From positions 1 through 16,992 of the forward strand of contig WFSU01000068.1 in assembly GCA_015485845.1 (NCBI GenBank): DNA of 16,992 nucleotides. The letters are read 5' to 3'. The DNA is from Nitratifractor sp. (GTDB taxonomy: Bacteria > Campylobacterota > Campylobacteria > Campylobacterales > Sulfurovaceae). Positions 13,508-16,992 of this stretch are shown here, piece by piece. The notes under the pieces are model-generated. The model was not told where the DNA came from. It made no database searches and was given only the letters and a program-made list of their open reading frames with translations. Position 1 is the first letter of the stretch. The number at the start of each line of letters is the position of its first letter. The position numbers and the translations under genes were made by a program.

Positions 13508-14356
13508 TCAACCCCACTCCAGAGCCGCCGCAACATAAAGCTCTCTCAGCCGTCGGGTGATCGTACCGGGGTGTCCGTCTCCGATGGGGTGGTTGTCGAT
13601 CTCGGTGATGGGGTAGATGAGGGTGGTGGCGCTGGAGAGGAAGGCTTCGTCGGCGGTGTATGCCTCATCGGGGGTGAAGGGGCGTTGCTCGACCGGGATG
13701 CCGTATCGGGGGGCGAGCTCGAGGATCACACGGCGGCGGATGCCGGGGAGGATGTCGCCGGAGAGAGGGCGGGTGATGATGGTGCCGTCTCGGACGATGT
13801 ATGCAGAGGAGGCCGTCCCCTCGGTGACGAAACCCTCCTCGACCATCCACCCTTCGTAGGCGCCCCGTCGTACTGCCTCCTCCTTGGCAAGGCTCTGGGC
13901 GAGGAGGGCGATCGATTTGATGTCGCGACGCTTCCAGCGGATATCCTCGACCGTCACGACCCGAACTCCTTCGGCAGCTTCGGGGCTGTGGAGGATATTT
14001 TTCTCAAAAGTGAAAGCCATACAGGTCGGCGTGAGCCCCTGCGGGAACTCAAACTGTCGCGGTGCCGTGCCACGTGTCACTTGCAGGTAGACGCCTCCTT
14101 CGTCGAGTGCGTTTTTTGCTATGAGTGTGCGGATCATCTCGAGGCACGCTTTCGGGGAGATCGGCATTTTGAGGGAGAGGGCATCCAGACTCCGGGCGAA
14201 ACGCTCCAGAAACGGATCGACATCGATCAGCCTCCCCTGCAGCACCGGCACGACCTCATACACTCCGTCTGCGAGGAGAAACCCCCGATCAAACACAGAG
14301 ACACGTGCCTGGTTTTCGGGCAGGTACTGACCGTCGAGATAGACAATTTTTGACAT
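13508..14356 (-). CDS. dat: D-amino-acid aminotransferase (class IV PLP enzyme)
   Basis: Interconverts D-amino acids and 2-oxo acids, typically D-alanine and 2-oxoglutarate with D-glutamate and pyruvate, feeding peptidoglycan precursors. The 282 residues align closely with Bacillus sp. YM-1 DAAT as I recall it. Visible are DGVYEV (30-35, Tyr33 matching Tyr31), RGTAPR (95-100), VEDIRWKRRDIKS (136-148, PLP lysine Lys147) and FVTEGTASSAYI (Glu179 matching Glu177). The YM-1 carboxylate-binding RxH motif (Arg98, His100) reads Arg100-Gln-Phe102, so the histidine is missing. ATG at 14356 follows AAGGAG (complement of 14362-14367); an upstream in-frame ATG at 14380 lacks such a site. It is the only minus-strand gene in the window, divergent from tolB. 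It could be a broader branched-chain or R-selective class IV aminotransferase. Confidence 0.87.
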   Translation of the reverse strand: MSKIVYLDGQYLPENQARVSVFDRGFLLADGVYEVVPVLQGRLIDVDPFLERFARSLDALSLKMPISPKACLEMIRTLIAKNALDEGGVYLQVTRGTAPRQFEFPQGLTPTCMAFTFEKNILHSPEAAEGVRVVTVEDIRWKRRDIKSIALLAQSLAKEEAVRRGAYEGWMVEEGFVTEGTASSAYIVRDGTIITRPLSGDILPGIRRRVILELAPRYGIPVEQRPFTPDEAYTADEAFLSSATTLIYPITEIDNHPIGDGHPGTITRRLRELYVAAALEWG

Positions 14357-14378
14357 GACAACTCCTTTTGTTAGAGAC

Positions 14379-14387
14379 ATTGTACCA
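14379..14387 (-). promoter_or_regulatory. Extended -10 promoter for dat
   Basis: On the minus strand the sequence reads TGG-TACAAT (complement of 14379-14387), a 5/6 -10 hexamer with the TGn extension, 22 bases before the dat ATG. No good -35 box is seen at the expected distance. The same 9-mer occurs in the opposite direction at 14433-14441. Confidence 0.5.
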
Positions 14388-14432
14388 TATATCCGATAAT
14401 CATACTATTTAATATTGATTTCAGCACCCCCT

Positions 14433-14441
14433 TGGTACAAT
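14433..14441 (+). promoter_or_regulatory. Extended -10 promoter for tolB
   Basis: TGG-TACAAT, a 5/6 -10 hexamer with the TGn extension, lies 49 bases before the tolB start. TTGATT at 14415-14420 could act as a -35 box, though the 15-base spacer is short. This would give tolB-pal-cpoB their own promoter after separation from the tolQRA-like genes. It is an inverted copy of the dat -10 element. Confidence 0.55.
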
Positions 14442-14452
14442 ACGCTAACTTG

Positions 14453-14468
14453 TTACCGGGTTCGGTAA
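14453..14468 (+). other. Stem-loop in the tolB leader
   Basis: TTACCG pairs with CGGTAA around a GGTT loop, 22 bases before the tolB ATG and ending 11 bases before its AAGGAG site. If transcription starts near 14448, the hairpin would sit at the extreme 5' end of the mRNA, where such structures can stabilise transcripts. It is followed by an A-run rather than a T-run, so it is not a terminator. Confidence 0.4.
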
Positions 14469-14490
14469 TAAAAAACCCCAAGGAGATGCG

Positions 14491-15726
14491 ATGCGCGTGT
14501 GGCTGCTGGTGATCATGACGGTGTCGCTGTTCGGTGGATTTGATGCGAAACTCACCATCGAAAAAAAGGCTGATCAGCGGGCGCGTGTCGCTGTCGTAGA
14601 TGGCAGTCTCCCGACGGAAGCGAGCCGGAAAATCCATGCGATCTTCGTCGCCGACCTCAAGATCAGCGGCCATTTTCTGGCCGATGAGACGTACCTCTCC
14701 GGTGAATATGGGGGCAACATGGTCGATCCCGCACTGCGATCGCAGGCCTACGTCATCAAGTACCAATACACGCAGGAAAACGGCACCAACACCCTGTTGG
14801 TCAAAGTCCTCCGTGCCGCCAACTCGAAACAGATCGTCGAAGGGCGTTACGCCGTGAGCAACCCGGCCAAGTATCCCTTCCTCGTCCACAAAGCCGTCTC
14901 GGAGATCAACGCGCAGTTGAAGTTTGCTCCCATCGACTGGATCAACCGCTACGTCGTCTTCGCCCGCTACACCGGACGGAAGCAGAGCGAAATCCTCCTG
15001 GCCGACTATACGTTTCATTACGTCAAAACCATCATTCACGGTGGGCTCAATCTCTTCCCCCACTGGGGCGACCCGGCACAGAAGAGTCTCTACTACACCG
15101 CCTACGTTGAAGGGCGACCGACCCTGTACCGCCTCGACCTGCGGACGGGCAAGCGGACGGTGATGACCAGCTCGACCGGGATGATCGTCTGTTCGGACGT
15201 CAAGCCCGATGGGGAGAAACTCCTGCTGACCATGGCGCCGGACGGACAATCCGACATCTACGAATACGACATCGCTACGGCCAAAGCGACTCGCCTGACC
15301 ACCTTCAGCGGGATCGATGTCAACGGCGTCTATGCCGACAACGGGAAGGCGATGGTCTTCGTCTCCAACCGCCTCGGATACCCCAACGTCTTCAAACGGG
15401 ATTTTACCTCGGGGACGGTGACGCAGGTGGTCTTCCACGGCAAAAACAACAACAGCGTCGATGCGTTCGGTGATACCGTGGTTTACAGTGCACGGGAGGG
15501 GAGGGGGGTGTTCAACCTCTACACTGCCCACACTGACGGCAGCAGCGGGCGACCCCTGACGAGCAGCGGGGTTAATCAGTTCCCCCGTTTCTCGCCGGAC
15601 GGTAACACGATCCTCTACATCAAACGCAGCTATGATGGCAACGCCGTGGGGTATCTCGGACTCAAAACCAACCAGAGCCTCCTCTTCCCCCTCGGGGATC
15701 GCAAAATCCAGTCGCTGGACTGGTAA
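14491..15726 (+). CDS. tolB: Tol-Pal system beta-propeller protein TolB
   Basis: Periplasmic protein that binds Pal and hands it between TolA and peptidoglycan during envelope constriction. The 411 residues begin with a signal peptide MRVWLLVIMTVSLFGGFDA, probably cleaved after Ala19. An N-terminal alpha/beta domain (about 20-150) follows. The six-bladed propeller then has WD40-like repeats: VKPDGEKLLLTMAPDGQSDI, ADNGKAMVFVSNRLGYPNVF and FSPDGNTILYIK. ATG 14491 has AAGGAG seven bases... upstream (14480-14485). In relatives tolB follows the tolA-like gene directly; here about 3.4 kb separates them. The gene is intact and has its own promoter-like sequence. Confidence 0.95.
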   Translation: MRVWLLVIMTVSLFGGFDAKLTIEKKADQRARVAVVDGSLPTEASRKIHAIFVADLKISGHFLADETYLSGEYGGNMVDPALRSQAYVIKYQYTQENGTNTLLVKVLRAANSKQIVEGRYAVSNPAKYPFLVHKAVSEINAQLKFAPIDWINRYVVFARYTGRKQSEILLADYTFHYVKTIIHGGLNLFPHWGDPAQKSLYYTAYVEGRPTLYRLDLRTGKRTVMTSSTGMIVCSDVKPDGEKLLLTMAPDGQSDIYEYDIATAKATRLTTFSGIDVNGVYADNGKAMVFVSNRLGYPNVFKRDFTSGTVTQVVFHGKNNNSVDAFGDTVVYSAREGRGVFNLYTAHTDGSSGRPLTSSGVNQFPRFSPDGNTILYIKRSYDGNAVGYLGLKTNQSLLFPLGDRKIQSLDW

Positions 15727-15751
15727 ACAAGACGTATAATAAGGAACACAC

Positions 15752-16276
15752 ATGACAAAAACCATAGTAACGATCATCTCTCTTACTCTCGCACTCCTCT
15801 TCAGCGGCTGTACGCAGCAGCGGGCACCGATCCCCGAAGGGGGGCAAGTTGCCGACGGACAGGTGAGCCTCGACAACGGCGGGGTTACCGGTGGTGTGGA
15901 TGGTAACGGCAAATACACCGGTAATGACGGAGTGAGTCGGAGCGGGTTCAAGATGCTCTATTTCGGCTACAACAGCTATCAGCTTGACAACGGGCAGGTG
16001 CAGCGGGTGATGGGGGATCTGCCTCGGATCGCTGCGTTGGCCAAGCGGAGCAAAATCCGCATTGAAGGTAACTGTGATGAATTCGGGACGGATGAGTTCA
16101 ACTACGCCCTCGGACTCAAGCGGGCCAAGGCGGTCAAAGCCCTGCTCGTGAGCAACGGCATCCCCGCCGCGAAAATCGCAGTGGTCAGCTACGGTGAGAG
16201 CAACCCCACCTGTCGGGGTAGCAAGCCAGCGTGCCATGCCAAGAACCGCCGTGCTGAGATCAACAAGGGGCGCTGA
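15752..16276 (+). CDS. pal: Peptidoglycan-associated lipoprotein Pal
   Basis: Outer-membrane lipoprotein that binds peptidoglycan and TolB. The 174 residues start with a lipoprotein signal ending in the lipobox LFSGC, with Cys20 as the lipidation site. A Gly/Asn-rich flexible linker (about 28-65) follows. The OmpA-like domain (about 66-174) has YFGYNSYQLD, the peptidoglycan-binding segment IEGNCDEFGTDEFNYALGLK (104-123) followed by RA, and a closing NRRAEI (165-170). Cys108 stands where E. coli Pal has Ala (GHADERGT), a substitution I believe is common in this lineage. AAGGAAC precedes ATG 15752, 25 bases after tolB. The cpoB start is two bases after its stop, so the three genes form a unit. 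Confidence 0.96.
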   Translation: MTKTIVTIISLTLALLFSGCTQQRAPIPEGGQVADGQVSLDNGGVTGGVDGNGKYTGNDGVSRSGFKMLYFGYNSYQLDNGQVQRVMGDLPRIAALAKRSKIRIEGNCDEFGTDEFNYALGLKRAKAVKALLVSNGIPAAKIAVVSYGESNPTCRGSKPACHAKNRRAEINKGR

Positions 16277-16278
16277 CC

Positions 16279-16992
16279 ATGGGACGGCTTGTGCTCTTGA
16301 TCCTCGTGACGGTCGGCGTGTGGGCAGAGCCATCGGTCTACAGCGGCAGCGGATCGTCCAGCCGTCAGGTCAAACGCAACACCAATGCCGTCTACAAACT
16401 CAAGCAGGAAACGGCACGTCTGCGCGAAGAGGTCGAGGGGCTGCGCAGCATCATCGAGGGGCTCAACCGAACCGTCGGTCGCCTGCAACAGAAAAACGGC
16501 GGGGGAGCGAACGAAAAACTGCTCAACGATATGAGCATTCTCCTCGATAAAATCAATCAGAATTATGTCACCAAATCGGAACTCTCCCGCGCCCTCAAAA
16601 ATGGGAAAGTGAAGCACAGTGCACGCAAAGAGAGCCCGAAACCCTCCAAGGTTTCCAAGCCAGCCAAAACAGCCTCCTCGAATGGCACACTGGCCAAAGC
16701 CTCTTCCTCTGCTCTGTACAGCAAGGGAGTACGTCTCGTAGCGAAGAAACGATACACCGATGCCAAAAAACGCTTCGATATCCTCGAAGGGCGTGGGTAC
16801 AAAAAAGCGGCGACCCATTTTTACCTCGGGGAGATCGCTTACCGTACCGGCAAGCACACTCGCGCCATCGATGAGTATAAGCAGAGCGCCGAGCTGGACG
16901 AAAATGCCGGGTACATGGACAAACTCCTCCTTCATACGGGTCTGGCAATGGAGAAGAGCGGCGACAAAGCCCAGGCGAAGCGATTTTTTCAG
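16279..16992 (+). CDS. cpoB: Tol-Pal coordination protein CpoB/YbgF (3' end outside window)
   Basis: Periplasmic TPR protein that in E. coli links Tol-Pal constriction with peptidoglycan synthesis at the septum. The first 238 codons are present and no stop is reached by the window's end. The start ATG 16279 follows AAGGGG, two bases after pal. A signal peptide MGRLVLLILVTVGVWA is probably cleaved after Ala16. A coiled coil (about 38-72, KLKQETARLREEVEGLRSII) matches the trimerisation region of YbgF. A Lys/Ser/Pro-rich linker (about 110-140) then leads to TPR repeats from about 146: ALYSKGVRLVAKKRYTDAKK, FYLGEIAYRTGKHTRAIDEY and TGLAMEKSGDKAQAKRFF. The order coiled coil, linker, TPR and its position after pal make the call firm. 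Confidence 0.9.
   Translation, partial: MGRLVLLILVTVGVWAEPSVYSGSGSSSRQVKRNTNAVYKLKQETARLREEVEGLRSIIEGLNRTVGRLQQKNGGGANEKLLNDMSILLDKINQNYVTKSELSRALKNGKVKHSARKESPKPSKVSKPAKTASSNGTLAKASSSALYSKGVRLVAKKRYTDAKKRFDILEGRGYKKAATHFYLGEIAYRTGKHTRAIDEYKQSAELDENAGYMDKLLLHTGLAMEKSGDKAQAKRFFQ

Noticed and set aside
13571..14353. Open + strand frame of about 260 codons opposite dat
   Set aside because: It is the shadow of dat, whose class IV active-site residues and ribosome-binding site are clear; the shadow protein has no recognisable motifs.
14371..15951. Long open frame on the minus strand (about 526 codons) opposite tolB and the start of pal
   Set aside because: It lies antisense to tolB, which has signal peptide, propeller repeats and synteny. 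The frame's protein shows no recognisable domain and follows from the codon bias of the + strand gene.
1..16992. CRISPR arrays, tRNA or rRNA genes, transposases, integrases
   Set aside because: I saw no evenly spaced direct repeats, no cloverleaf or rRNA-like sequence, and no protein with transposase or recombinase motifs on either strand.

Overview
The window is a chromosomal segment of a member of the Campylobacterota (formerly Epsilonproteobacteria), probably a fairly GC-rich relative of Sulfuricurvum/Sulfurimonas. The main evidence is gene order. proB - fmt - birA - parA - parB - atpF' - atpF - atpH - atpA - atpG - atpD - atpC - tolQ/exbB - tolR/exbD - tolA/tonB-like - tolB - pal - cpoB is the order I recall from Campylobacter jejuni (about Cj0097 to Cj0114) and from sulfur-oxidising relatives. 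The ATP synthase genes have the lineage's pattern: paired b' and b subunits, with the a and c subunits encoded elsewhere. The genus is inferred from sequence character only.

Layout. 1-172: end of proB. 169-262: two copies of one palindrome in inverted orientation, the first swallowing the proB stop codon. 294-3499: fmt, birA, parA and parB, tightly packed and overlapping. 3555-9343: seven F-type ATP synthase genes, all on the + strand. 9350-11065: a proton channel pair and a TonB/TolA-like protein, translationally coupled. 11066-14452: an accessory stretch (see below). 14491-16992: tolB, pal and the first 238 codons of cpoB, which runs off the window.

The accessory stretch separates the inner-membrane half of the Tol-Pal system (tolQ, tolR, tolA) from the periplasmic half (tolB, pal, cpoB). 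It holds a HepT/MntA toxin-antitoxin pair with REP-like hairpins on both sides, then about 550 bases of AT-rich noncoding DNA. Next is a two-gene unit of a small winged-helix protein and an AbiEii-like nucleotidyltransferase, driven by a perfect consensus promoter. Last is a minus-strand D-amino-acid aminotransferase. The nucleotidyltransferase frame is broken by a single in-frame TGA at codon 17 but is otherwise intact.

How the genes work together. ParA/ParB segregate the chromosome. The ATP synthase genes encode the whole F1 head plus the peripheral stalk. TolQ/TolR use the proton gradient to energise TolA, which works with TolB, Pal and CpoB to constrict the envelope during division. The most interesting material is the accessory stretch: two nucleotidyltransferase-based toxin-antitoxin-like modules side by side, one apparently disabled by a single base, inside an otherwise conserved housekeeping cluster.
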